Below, in pieces: positions 41,166-49,404 of a stretch of DNA of 64,000 bases (within the stretch, counting starts at the first letter, position 1; the number at the start of each line of letters is the position of its first letter). The translations under genes and the position numbers were made by a program. The DNA lies in NCBI GenBank assembly GCA_035638775.1, contig DASQZJ010000020.1, forward strand, positions 62,001 through 126,000, given 5' to 3'. Below the pieces are notes generated by a model. That model was not told the DNA's origin and did not search any database. It was given only the letters and a program-made list of their open reading frames with translations. The DNA comes from DASQZJ01 sp035638775. Its GTDB lineage: Bacteria > Pseudomonadota > Gammaproteobacteria > UBA5335 > SLRW01.

Positions 41166-41789
41166 TCAGGGTCCGGTCATGAGCACCACCCGACCGAACT
41201 GGCGGGGCGGCGTGCCGGTGACCCCGGTCACGAATGCCTGCAGTTGCGGAAAGAATTCCAGGAAGTCCCCTTCCAGGTCCCGGTACAGCCGGAACAGCTC
41301 GCCGGCCGACTCGGACAGCGGGTTGCTGCGGCGCATCCGGCGCGAGAGGCCCGACAGGGCCCGCTCGATCCCGGCACGGCGCCGGTACCCATAGAGCGTG
41401 TCGTACTCGCGCATGTACCAGACATAGCGCTGCATGCGCTCCGGCATCAGGTGGCGACGCCGCTCCAGCAGCAGGTAGACACGCGCGCTGAACTCCCGCA
41501 GGGGGACCGAGACGTAGCGGTCCCAGTGCCGGGTCAACAGGTGATCGTAGAACACGTCCAGCAGGATCGGGGCATAGCGGCGGTAGGGGCTGGGCAGCCG
41601 CCGGCGGCTGCGGCGCATCACCGGGTGCGCGTCGGCGTAGCTGTCGATGCGCCGGTGCAGGCGCACGCCCCGCCGCAGGGCGGGTGATTCGAGCTGCTCG
41701 ACCGGCCCGCGCAGGAAATCCCCCATCAGGTTGCCGACCACGGCGTCCGGGTCGGGCTCGGACAGCAACAGATGGGCAAGATGATTCAT
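41166..41789 (-). CDS. acpH: Acyl carrier protein phosphodiesterase
   Basis: A 207-residue DUF479 enzyme that removes 4'-phosphopantetheine from acyl carrier protein. It begins MNHLAHLLLSEPDPDAVVGN with the conserved GNLMGDFLRG, then VRLHRRIDSYADAHPVMRRS, and FYDHLLTRHWDRY, which together supply the metal-binding His and Asp residues of this HD-like fold. It converges on the second cyclase, with 16 bp between stops. The ATG at 41789 is the natural N-terminus. Confidence 0.88.
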   Translation of the reverse strand: MNHLAHLLLSEPDPDAVVGNLMGDFLRGPVEQLESPALRRGVRLHRRIDSYADAHPVMRRSRRRLPSPYRRYAPILLDVFYDHLLTRHWDRYVSVPLREFSARVYLLLERRRHLMPERMQRYVWYMREYDTLYGYRRRAGIERALSGLSRRMRRSNPLSESAGELFRLYRDLEGDFLEFFPQLQAFVTGVTGTPPRQFGRVVLMTGP

Positions 41790-41896
41790 CGCGGATCCTC
41801 GTCCTCCCCTTCGCTTCCGGCCTGGCGGGCGGGAGAAATCACGGCCACTATACCACCGGGCGCGCGGCCTTCATCCGCACATTCCGCGAGGAACCG

Positions 41897-42796
41897 ATGT
41901 CACAACGCAGCCGGACCGTCATTGCGCACCGCGGTGCCAGCGGCTACCTGCCGGAACACACGCTCGCCGCCTATGCCATGGCGCACGCCATGGGTGCCGA
42001 CTTTCTCGAGCCCGACCTGGTGATGACCCGCGACGGCGTGCTGATCGCGCGCCACGACGTGATCCTCGAGGACACCACCGACGTCGCCGCCGTGTTTCCC
42101 GCCCGCCGCCGTGCCGACGGACACTGGTACGCGGTCGACCTCGACCTCGCCGAGATCCGCGGCCTGCAGGCGCGCGAACGGACGGAGCACCGCTTCCGCC
42201 GCGACAGCCACGGCTTTCCCGTGCCGACGTTCGAGGAGCTGCTGCAGCTGGTGGCCGAGCTGAACCGGCTCACCGGCCGCAGGACCGGGGTGTACCCGGA
42301 AACCAAGCAGCCGGGTTTCCACCGTGCGGCCGGCCTGCCGATGGAGGAGCCGCTGCTGGCGCTGCTGGAGAGCTACGGCTACCACGACGCCGCTGACCCG
42401 GTCTTCGTGCAGTCATTCGACCCGGAAAGCCTGCGCCACATGCGCGCGTCACTGGGTACGAGGCTGCGCCTCGTGCAGCTGGTGGGCGATCCCGCCCCGG
42501 TCACGCCCTCCGGGCTGGACGCCATCGCCGCCTACGCCGATGCCATCGGTCCGGACCGGCGCCTGATCGATCCGTACCAGGCCGGCGACGCCCCGGGGCC
42601 GGGCCTGGTCCGGGACGCCCATGCCCGCGGTCTGCTGGTCCATCCCTACACCTTCCGTGCCGACGCCGTGGATCCGCGCTACCCCGATTTCGAGAGCGAG
42701 CTGCGCCGCTTCTGCTTCGAGCTGGGGGTCGACGGACTGTTCAGCGATCACCCGGACCGGGCCGCGGCCGTGCTGCATGCAACACCGGCCCGGTGA
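41897..42796 (+). CDS. glpQ: Glycerophosphodiester phosphodiesterase
   Basis: A 299-residue TIM-barrel enzyme that releases glycerol-3-phosphate from deacylated phospholipids. HRGASGYLPEHTLAAY holds the first catalytic His, and EPDLVMTRDGVLIARHD the metal-binding Glu and Asp plus the second His. YPETKQPGFHR and VFVQSFDPESLRHM are barrel strands, and LGVDGLFSDHPDRA closes it. No signal peptide is present, so unlike E. coli GlpQ it is probably cytoplasmic (UgpQ location), though its sequence is GlpQ-like. ATG 41897 follows GAGGAACC. It is divergent from acpH. Confidence 0.9.
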   Translation: MSQRSRTVIAHRGASGYLPEHTLAAYAMAHAMGADFLEPDLVMTRDGVLIARHDVILEDTTDVAAVFPARRRADGHWYAVDLDLAEIRGLQARERTEHRFRRDSHGFPVPTFEELLQLVAELNRLTGRRTGVYPETKQPGFHRAAGLPMEEPLLALLESYGYHDAADPVFVQSFDPESLRHMRASLGTRLRLVQLVGDPAPVTPSGLDAIAAYADAIGPDRRLIDPYQAGDAPGPGLVRDAHARGLLVHPYTFRADAVDPRYPDFESELRRFCFELGVDGLFSDHPDRAAAVLHATPAR

Positions 42797-42797
42797 C

Positions 42798-43265
42798 TCA
42801 GGCAATGCCCGGGTCGCGCGGCTCGATGTCGACGCGGGTCACCACCGAGTTGGCGATGAAGCAGCTCCGGTGCGCCTTGCGGTACAGCTCCATCAGGGCC
42901 TCGCCGCTCTCTGGCCCCTTGCCCTCGGCGAAGCCGGTACGCGGGCGCAGCACGATGCGCGAGACGTAGTTGCGGTTGTCCTCGTTCCGGTCCAGCTCCC
43001 CGTCCGCCTCGTCGGTATAGGTGTCGACCACCAGCCCCTTCAGCGACGCGATCGCCAGGAAGGTCAGCATGAAGCAGCTCGACATCGCGCCGATCAGCCC
43101 CTGCTCCGGATTGAGCAGCCGCCCGTCGCCGTAATAGCCGGGCGAAGCGGACGCCAGCACCCGTACGCCACCGCTGAAATCCAGGAAGTGTGTCCGGTCG
43201 TAGGTCTTGTAATCGAAATCGGCGTCCGCGCGCGCCCAGCTCAGCTTGACTTCACTCTCGCTCAT
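42798..43265 (-). CDS. OsmC/Ohr family peroxiredoxin-like protein
   Basis: A 155-residue protein with the two redox cysteines of the OsmC fold: GLIGAMSSCFMLTFLAIA and AHRSCFIANSVVTRVDIEP. Members reduce organic hydroperoxides or act on related electrophiles. The N-terminal half (HFLDFSGGVRVLASASPGYYGD) fits the YhfA/OsmC branch rather than Ohr. ATG 43265 is chosen because GGAGCAGG lies upstream. It converges on glpQ with only one base between the two stops. Confidence 0.85.
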   Translation of the reverse strand: MSESEVKLSWARADADFDYKTYDRTHFLDFSGGVRVLASASPGYYGDGRLLNPEQGLIGAMSSCFMLTFLAIASLKGLVVDTYTDEADGELDRNEDNRNYVSRIVLRPRTGFAEGKGPESGEALMELYRKAHRSCFIANSVVTRVDIEPRDPGIA

Positions 43266-43422
43266 GACCTGCTCCACGCCCGGCACCCGGGCCGTTCCAG
43301 TCCATTGTTCACAGCCTGCCGTGGAACAGGTGACGGGAATATGACGCACGTCAAACGCCGGCGAAACCTGGTGGACTCGCGACCGAGGCGGCCCGGATGG
43401 AGCGGACGGGGAGAGATAGCAG

Positions 43423-43611
43423 TTTTGGGTTTTAGGTTTTAGGTTTTAGGAAAGAGGGGTTTCGTGCCGCCGATCTGGCTCGGTGGCGCATGCACGCGTA
43501 GGCGGTCCGCCACACGGTTTGAAGCGCCCCGGACGCGAACCTTGCCCTCGGGCTGAGTCGCACTCTTCACCTAAAACCTAAAACCTAAAACCTAAAACCT
43601 AAAACCTGAAA
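43423..43611. repeat. Heptamer-armed intergenic element, copy C
   Basis: The left arm is TTTTGGG plus three TTTTAGG units (43423-43450); the right arm is five CCTAAAA units plus CCTGAAA (43570-43611). The arms are exact reverse complements over at least 21 bp, so they can pair as a stem around the 119-bp core (43451-43569). The core has no open frame of interest; it contains the small palindrome GGCGGTCCGCC and ends GAGTCGCACTCTTCA, close to the end of copy A. The flanking 43266-43422 and 43612-43767 stretches hold no other gene. It sits between divergent OsmC and oligopeptidase genes. Confidence 0.8.
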
Positions 43612-43675
43612 CCGCTCCGGCCCCTGCCCTCCACTCGCTTGCCGCAGCCACTCCGCCCGAACCCCGGCAACCCCG

Positions 43676-43707
43676 TTGAATCCCGCCCCGCAATTCCCAT
43701 ATATACT
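43676..43707 (+). promoter_or_regulatory. Promoter of the oligopeptidase gene
   Basis: TTGAAT (43676-43681) and TATATA (43700-43705) are 18 bp apart and lie 62 bp before the start codon; an overlapping TATACT (43702-43707) is an alternative -10. It fits a sigma-70 promoter driving the oligopeptidase and DUF2905 genes. Confidence 0.5.
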
Positions 43708-43767
43708 CTGCCGTCCGGGAATGAGCCCGGGCGCGCCGTCTTCAGCCTTCCCTCAGCGAGGTACGTT

Positions 43768-45834
43768 ATGCCAGTGCCGCCCCGCGCCCCGCAGCGTTCC
43801 TGCACGCGCACCGACCACGGCGAGTCGCGCCGCGACCCGTACGCATGGCTGCGCGAGCGTGACGACCCCGCGGTGATCGCGCACCTGCAGGCCGAGAACG
43901 CCTACGCGGAGGCATGCACACGGCACCTCGAGCCCCTGCGGCGCCGGCTCTACCGGGAATTCCTGGACCGCATCCGCGAGAGCGACGCCTCGGTTCCGGT
44001 GCCGCTGGACGACTACGTCTATTACCGCCGCACCGAGCGCGGCCGCGACTACCCGGTCTTCTGCCGCCGTCCGCGCGACGCCGCCGCCGCGGCGGAGCAG
44101 GTCCTGCTCGACGCCAACCTGCGTGCACAGGCGGACGGCTATCTCTCCCTGGGTGCGGTGGAGCCGAGCCCGGACCACACCCTGCTCGCCTGGAGCGAGG
44201 ATCGCGACGGCTCCGAGCGCTACGTGCTCCAGGTTCGCGACCTGGCACGCGATATCGACCTGCCCGATCGCATCGAGGAGACCGGCGGCGACGTCTTGTG
44301 GTCGGCCGACGGCAATCACCTCTTCTACACGGTGCTCGACGAGGCGCACCGTCCCTGGCGCGTGTTCCGGCACCGCCTGGGGCGGGCCGTCGAAAGCGAC
44401 GTGCTGGTATACGAGGAGCCCGATCCGGCCTGGTTCGTCGGGATCGACCAGAGCGCCGACCGCCGCTACCTGCTGATCGAGTCTGCCAGCAATGTCGCCA
44501 GCGAGACCTGGATGCTGGACCGCCGGGCCCCGGAACAGCGCCCCTGGCGCCTGCTGCCGCGCCTGGAAGGGGTGGAATACACGGCCGAGCACCGCGACGG
44601 CGAGCTGTTCGTGCTTACCAACCGGGACGCACTGGAATTTCGCCTCCTGCGCGGATCGTTGGCGGAGGTACGGGAATGCGGCTGGTCCGCGCCATTGGCG
44701 GATCTGGTTCCGCACGAGGCGGGGAGGACGCTCGAGGGCATGGACCTGTTCGCCCGTCACCTGGTGCTTTACACCCGCGAGGAAGGCATGCACCGCGTGC
44801 ATGTGCTCGACCTCGACCGCGGCGGCTGGCGGCGGATCGAGTTCGACGAGTCCGTGTACGCCTGCGGCCCTGGGGAGAACGCCGAGTTCGACACCGACGT
44901 CCTGCGCCTGGTGTATGCCTCGCCGGTCACGCCGCGCAGCGTGTACGACTGCGACATGAACACCGGCGAGCGCGTCCTGCGCAAGCGCGACCCGGTGCTG
45001 GGCGGCTACCGGCCGGAGGATTACGTCGCGCGGCGCCTGCACGCGCGTGCGCCGGACGGCACGCGGGTCCCGGTGACCGTGGTGCACCGCCGCGGCCTGG
45101 CGCTCGACGGCAGGCACCCCTGCGTCCTGCACGGCTACGGAGCCTACGGCATCTGCATGGAGCCGGCGTTTTCCAGCACCCGCCTGAGCCTGCTGGAGCG
45201 CGGCGTGGTGTTCGCCATGGCCCACGTGCGTGGCGGCGCCGACCTCGGCGAGCGCTGGAAGGAGGACGGCAAGCTCGCGCACAAGCGCAACAGCTTCACC
45301 GACTTCGTCGCCTGCGCGCAGGCGCTGATCGAAGGCGGCTACACGCGGCCCGGAAAGCTCGCCATAATGGGCGGCAGCGCCGGCGGCCTGCTGCTGGGGG
45401 CGGTGCTCAACATGCGCCCCGACCTGTTTCACGCGGCGCTGGCGCAGGTACCGTTCGTGGACGTGCTCAACACCATGCTCGATCCGGGCCTGCCGCTGAC
45501 CGTGATCGAGTACGACGAATGGGGCAACCCGCAGGAGCCCGGCGCCTACGTGCGGATCCGGGATTATGCGCCCTACGAGAACGTGACCCGGCAGGACTAC
45601 CCGCACATGCTGGTCACCGCCGGGCTCAACGACCCGCGCGTTCCGTACTGGGAGCCTGCCAAGTGGGTGGCGCGCCTGCGGGAGATGAAGACGGATGACA
45701 ACCTGCTGCTGCTGCGCACCCACATGGGCGCGGGCCACCATGGCGCCCCGGGACGTTATGCCCACCTGGAGGAGCTGGCTTTCGAGTACGCCTTCCTGCT
45801 GGACCGCCTCGGCGCCGTCGACGGACCGGGGTGA
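43768..45834 (+). CDS. ptrB: Oligopeptidase B (S9 family serine peptidase)
   Basis: A 688-residue prolyl-oligopeptidase-family enzyme that cleaves after basic residues in short peptides. An N-terminal seven-bladed propeller (DPYAWLRERDDPAV start) is followed by the alpha/beta hydrolase domain. The catalytic Ser is in IMGGSAGGLLLGAVLN, Asp in TAGLNDPRVPYWEPAKW and His in HMGAGHHGAPGRY. RGGADLGERWKEDGKLAHK is a family signature. ATG 43768 is the start; no signal peptide is present, so it is cytoplasmic. The DUF2905 start overlaps its stop. Confidence 0.92.
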   Translation: MPVPPRAPQRSCTRTDHGESRRDPYAWLRERDDPAVIAHLQAENAYAEACTRHLEPLRRRLYREFLDRIRESDASVPVPLDDYVYYRRTERGRDYPVFCRRPRDAAAAAEQVLLDANLRAQADGYLSLGAVEPSPDHTLLAWSEDRDGSERYVLQVRDLARDIDLPDRIEETGGDVLWSADGNHLFYTVLDEAHRPWRVFRHRLGRAVESDVLVYEEPDPAWFVGIDQSADRRYLLIESASNVASETWMLDRRAPEQRPWRLLPRLEGVEYTAEHRDGELFVLTNRDALEFRLLRGSLAEVRECGWSAPLADLVPHEAGRTLEGMDLFARHLVLYTREEGMHRVHVLDLDRGGWRRIEFDESVYACGPGENAEFDTDVLRLVYASPVTPRSVYDCDMNTGERVLRKRDPVLGGYRPEDYVARRLHARAPDGTRVPVTVVHRRGLALDGRHPCVLHGYGAYGICMEPAFSSTRLSLLERGVVFAMAHVRGGADLGERWKEDGKLAHKRNSFTDFVACAQALIEGGYTRPGKLAIMGGSAGGLLLGAVLNMRPDLFHAALAQVPFVDVLNTMLDPGLPLTVIEYDEWGNPQEPGAYVRIRDYAPYENVTRQDYPHMLVTAGLNDPRVPYWEPAKWVARLREMKTDDNLLLLRTHMGAGHHGAPGRYAHLEELAFEYAFLLDRLGAVDGPG

Positions 45835-46040
45835 GCATGTTCTCGCGGGCACTGATCGTAACCGGCGTGCTGCTCGTGGTCCTGGGCGTCGCCTGGCCCT
45901 GGCTGTCGCGCCTGGGACTGGGCCACCTGCCCGGCGACATCCTGATCCGCCGCCGCGGGTTCACGTTCTGGTTCCCGTTGACCACCTCGATCCTGGTCAG
46001 CCTGGTGCTGACCCTGATCTTCTGGCTGTTCCGGCACTGA
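45831..46040 (+). CDS. DUF2905 small membrane protein
   Basis: A 69-residue protein from GTG 45831 (67 from ATG 45837). It has two membrane helices (ALIVTGVLLVVLGVAWPWL and FPLTTSILVSLVLTLIFWLF) joined by a conserved LPGDILIRRRGFTF loop, the DUF2905 signature. The GTG overlaps the oligopeptidase stop by 4 bp (GTGA), which supports that start by translational coupling. Function unknown. Confidence 0.88.
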   Translation: MSMFSRALIVTGVLLVVLGVAWPWLSRLGLGHLPGDILIRRRGFTFWFPLTTSILVSLVLTLIFWLFRH

Positions 46041-46109
46041 GCACGGCACCGGCGAATGCGGCGTGCCGGGGCACGGACGGCGGTCCCCCTGTTCTCCGGA
46101 GCCGGTAGA

Positions 46110-47513
46110 TTGAAAACACGCATTCCCTGGCTGTTGCTGCTGCTCGCCCTGGGCGTTGCCCCGGCCCGGGCGGCTTCGGTGCCCACGTTCTCCCTGCCGA
46201 GGATCGGGACCGTGCACGTGTACCGCCCCCACGGCCCGGTCCGGGCCGTGGTGCTGTTCGCCTCCGGCGACGGCGGCTGGAATCTCGGCGTCGTCGACAT
46301 GGCCCGGATCCTCGCCCGCGAGGGCGCGCTCGTGGCCGGATTCAGCACGCCGCCCTATCTGCACCGGCTCGACCGGGAAAAGGGCCGGTGCGCCTACCCG
46401 GCTGCCGACCTGGAAAAGCTCAGCCAGTACCTGCAACGCCGTGAAGGCCTGCACCGCTACATTCCGCCGGTGCTGGCCGGGTATTCCTCCGGCGCCACCC
46501 TGACCTACGCCCTGCTCGCCGAGGCGCCGGCCGGCACGTTCCGCGGCGGCATCAGCCTCGGCTTCGGCCCCGAGCTGGCCGTGACGCGCCCGCTCTGCCC
46601 GGGCACGAAGCTGCACATGACCCGGCGCCGTGACCACCAGGGCTACGATGTCGAGCCCGCGGACCTGCCGGTTCCGTGGATCATCCTCCAGGGCGGGATC
46701 GACCGCGTGTACAACATCGACGCCGTGGCCCGATTCATCGATCAGGTGGGCAACGCCACCCTGGTGCGCCTGCCGCACGTCGGTCACGGCTACTCGGTCC
46801 GGCGCCACTGGGTGCCGCAGTACCGGGCGGCGTTCGCGAAGCTCGCGACGCGCGACGACCACGCGGGCAACGCCGACAACCTGCTGGACCTGCCGCTGGT
46901 CGAGGTACCGGCCCGGAGCGCCCGTGGCGACACCTTCGCGGTGATGCTCTCGGGCGACGGCGGCTGGGTCGGGCTGGACCGGCGGATCGCGGCCGACCTC
47001 GCGGCCCGCGGTGTGCCAGTGGCCGGCTGGAGCTCGCTGGAGTATTTCTGGCACGCGCACGGCCCGGATGAGGCCGGCCGCGACCTGTCCCGGGCCATCG
47101 CGCACTTCGGCCGGCGCTGGGACCGGCGCCACGTGATCCTGATAGGCTACTCGCTGGGTGCGGACGTGCTGCCGTTCATGGCCAGCCGGCTCCCGCCCGG
47201 CCAGCGGGCGCAAGTGGACCTGGTGGCGCTGCTCGGTCCGGGGGAGAAGACCGGCTTCGAGTTCCACGTCGCGGACTGGCTGCACCTGCCGGAATCCGGC
47301 CCCCGATACCCCGTGCCGCCGGAGATCCGCCGTCTTCGCGGCATGCGGGTGCTGTGCGTCTACGGCGCCGACGAGGCGCATTCGGCGTGCCCGCAGGTCT
47401 CGCTGGCCGGCGCGACCATCCGGGAAGTCCGGGGCGGTCACCACTTCGGCGGCGACTATCACCGGCTCGCGGGCATGATATTGCAGGCGGCCAGCCGTCC
47501 CGCCCGACACTGA
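46110..47513 (+). CDS. AcvB/VirJ family periplasmic hydrolase
   Basis: A 467-residue exported protein made of two related VirJ-type alpha/beta-hydrolase halves. Each half has a GxSxG-type nucleophile (GYSSGATLTYAL and GYSLGADVLPFMASRL) and an SGDGGW-type strand (ASGDGGWNLGVVD; LSGDGGWVGLD). It starts at TTG 46110, which follows GGAG and gives a clean signal peptide (RIPWLLLLLALGVAPARA). AcvB of Agrobacterium and AtvA of Rhizobium are linked to MprF/LpiA, and AcvB is reported to hydrolyse lysyl-phosphatidylglycerol. An mprF homologue lies two genes downstream on the other strand, which supports the same role here. Confidence 0.85.
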   Translation: MKTRIPWLLLLLALGVAPARAASVPTFSLPRIGTVHVYRPHGPVRAVVLFASGDGGWNLGVVDMARILAREGALVAGFSTPPYLHRLDREKGRCAYPAADLEKLSQYLQRREGLHRYIPPVLAGYSSGATLTYALLAEAPAGTFRGGISLGFGPELAVTRPLCPGTKLHMTRRRDHQGYDVEPADLPVPWIILQGGIDRVYNIDAVARFIDQVGNATLVRLPHVGHGYSVRRHWVPQYRAAFAKLATRDDHAGNADNLLDLPLVEVPARSARGDTFAVMLSGDGGWVGLDRRIAADLAARGVPVAGWSSLEYFWHAHGPDEAGRDLSRAIAHFGRRWDRRHVILIGYSLGADVLPFMASRLPPGQRAQVDLVALLGPGEKTGFEFHVADWLHLPESGPRYPVPPEIRRLRGMRVLCVYGADEAHSACPQVSLAGATIREVRGGHHFGGDYHRLAGMILQAASRPARH

Positions 47514-47535
47514 CAACGGCAACAGGAAGGAACGA

Positions 47536-49404
47536 ATGAGCGAGGAGCGCAAGCTGCCGCTGAGCCTCGTGGTTCTGGGCGTGGTCTACGGGGACATCGG
47601 AACCAGCCCGCTGTACGCGCTGCGCGAATGCTTCCTGGGCAGCCACCCGATCCCGGTCACGGCGGGAAACGTGCTGGGCGTGCTGTCGCTGATTTTCTGG
47701 TCCCTGTTGTGGGTCATCTCCGTCAAGTACCTCGCCTTCATGATGCGCGCTCACAACAACGGCGAGGGGGGCATCCTGGCCCTGCTGGCACTGGTGCGGC
47801 CCTGGCGGAACCAGGCGCGCTGGGACCGCCGCACGCTGATCGCGATGGGTATCTTCGGCGCGGCGCTGCTCTACGGCGATGGCATGATCACGCCGGCGAT
47901 CTCCGTGCTCAGCGCCATCGAGGGCCTGCAGGTGGCGGCACCGGCGCTTTCCGCCTACGTGATCCCCATCACCATCGGCGTATTGATCGCGCTGTTCCTG
48001 TTCCAGAGCCGCGGCACCGCGAAGGTCGGCGCCGTATTCGGGCCGGTCATGCTGCTGTGGTTCACGGTACTGGCGGTGCTGGGCGTGAGCGGGATCCTGC
48101 GGCAACCCGCCGTGCTCGTGGCGATCGACCCGCGCCACGCGATCCGCTTTCTGCTGGACAACGGCGAGACCGGGTTCGTCGTGCTCGGCGCCGTGTTCCT
48201 GGTGGTGACCGGCGGCGAGGCCCTGTATGCGGACATGGGCCACTTCGGACCGAAGCCGATCCGGCTCGCCTGGTTCACGGTGGTGCTGCCGGCGCTGCTG
48301 CTGAACTACTTCGGCCAGGGCGCGCTGCTGCTCGCGCAGGGCCGCGAGTCGAGCGAGCCCTTCTACCATCTGGCTCCGTCCTGGGCCCTGTACCCGCTGG
48401 TGCTGCTGGCCACGGTCGCGACCGTGATCGCCTCCCAGGCGGTGATCACCGGCGCCTTCTCGCTCACGCGCCAGGCCATCCAGATGAGCCAGTTCCCGCG
48501 CATGCGCATCGAGCAGACCTCGCCCTCCGAGGTCGGCCAGATCTACATCCCGGCGGTGAACTGGACGCTGATGGTCGCCACCATCGCCCTGGTGCTGGGC
48601 TTCCGTACCTCCAGCCATTTGGCCGGGGCCTACGGGGTGGCCGTGTCCACCACCATGGTGATCACCACCGTGCTGGCCTACGTGGTCGCGCGCGAGCGGG
48701 CGGGCTGGGGCATCCTGCGCGCGGGCCTGGTGGCCGCCGGGTTCATCGTCGTCGATGCCGCGTTCTTCGGCGCCAACCTGTACAAGGTCGAGGAAGGCGG
48801 CTGGTTCCCGCTGCTGATCGCCGCCATCGCCTTCACGCTGATGATGACCTGGCGACGCGGGCGCGAGATCCTGGCGGAACGCCTCAAGGCCGGCGAGACC
48901 TCGATCAAGACCCTGCTGGGCGAGCTGCGCGCCCATCCGCCGCTGCGCCTGAAAGGGACCGCGGTGTTCATGACCCGCCCGGGCGAGGACACGCCGGCAG
49001 CCCTGTTGCACCACGTGCGGGTCAACCAGGTTTTGCACGAGCGCGTGCTGATCCTGACCGTGGTCACGAAGGAGGTTCCGCGGGTTCCGCCGGCCGAGCG
49101 CATCGAGGTGGAGCCCCACGAGCTCGGCTTCTACCGGGTGACCCTGAATTACGGCTTCATGCAGGGCCCGAACATCCCCGGCGAGCTGGCCGCACTGCCG
49201 GAGCACGGCGTCGAGCTGGACCTGGACGAAACCATCTACTACCTGGGACGGGAGACTCTTATTCCGGCGCCGAAGAAGCACGGCATGGCGATGTGGCGCG
49301 AGAAGCTGTTCGCGTTCATGTCGCGCAATGCGCTGCGCGCCACGCGCTTCTATCAGCTTCCCTCCGACCGCGTGTTCGAGATCGGCATGGAGGTCCGGCT
49401 GTAG
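47536..49404 (+). CDS. kup: KUP-type potassium transporter
   Basis: A 622-residue low-affinity K+/H+ symporter of the inner membrane. The N-terminus has GVVYGDIGTSPLYALRE, the family signature; about twelve hydrophobic helices follow (AHNNGEGGILALLALVRPW is a conserved loop), and a cytosolic C-terminal domain of about 170 residues ends DRVFEIGMEVRL. It begins at ATG 47536 with GGAAGGAA, 22 bp after the AcvB/VirJ stop, so the two may be co-transcribed. Its last 52 bp overlap the 3' end of the opposite mprF gene. Confidence 0.95.
   Translation: MSEERKLPLSLVVLGVVYGDIGTSPLYALRECFLGSHPIPVTAGNVLGVLSLIFWSLLWVISVKYLAFMMRAHNNGEGGILALLALVRPWRNQARWDRRTLIAMGIFGAALLYGDGMITPAISVLSAIEGLQVAAPALSAYVIPITIGVLIALFLFQSRGTAKVGAVFGPVMLLWFTVLAVLGVSGILRQPAVLVAIDPRHAIRFLLDNGETGFVVLGAVFLVVTGGEALYADMGHFGPKPIRLAWFTVVLPALLLNYFGQGALLLAQGRESSEPFYHLAPSWALYPLVLLATVATVIASQAVITGAFSLTRQAIQMSQFPRMRIEQTSPSEVGQIYIPAVNWTLMVATIALVLGFRTSSHLAGAYGVAVSTTMVITTVLAYVVARERAGWGILRAGLVAAGFIVVDAAFFGANLYKVEEGGWFPLLIAAIAFTLMMTWRRGREILAERLKAGETSIKTLLGELRAHPPLRLKGTAVFMTRPGEDTPAALLHHVRVNQVLHERVLILTVVTKEVPRVPPAERIEVEPHELGFYRVTLNYGFMQGPNIPGELAALPEHGVELDLDETIYYLGRETLIPAPKKHGMAMWREKLFAFMSRNALRATRFYQLPSDRVFEIGMEVRL

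Noticed and set aside
43423..43611. Telomere-like TTTTAGG arrays or a CRISPR array
   Set aside because: The units are only 7 bp, three to six per side, without spacers, and the two sides are in opposite orientation around a unique core; neither a telomere nor a CRISPR array has that layout.
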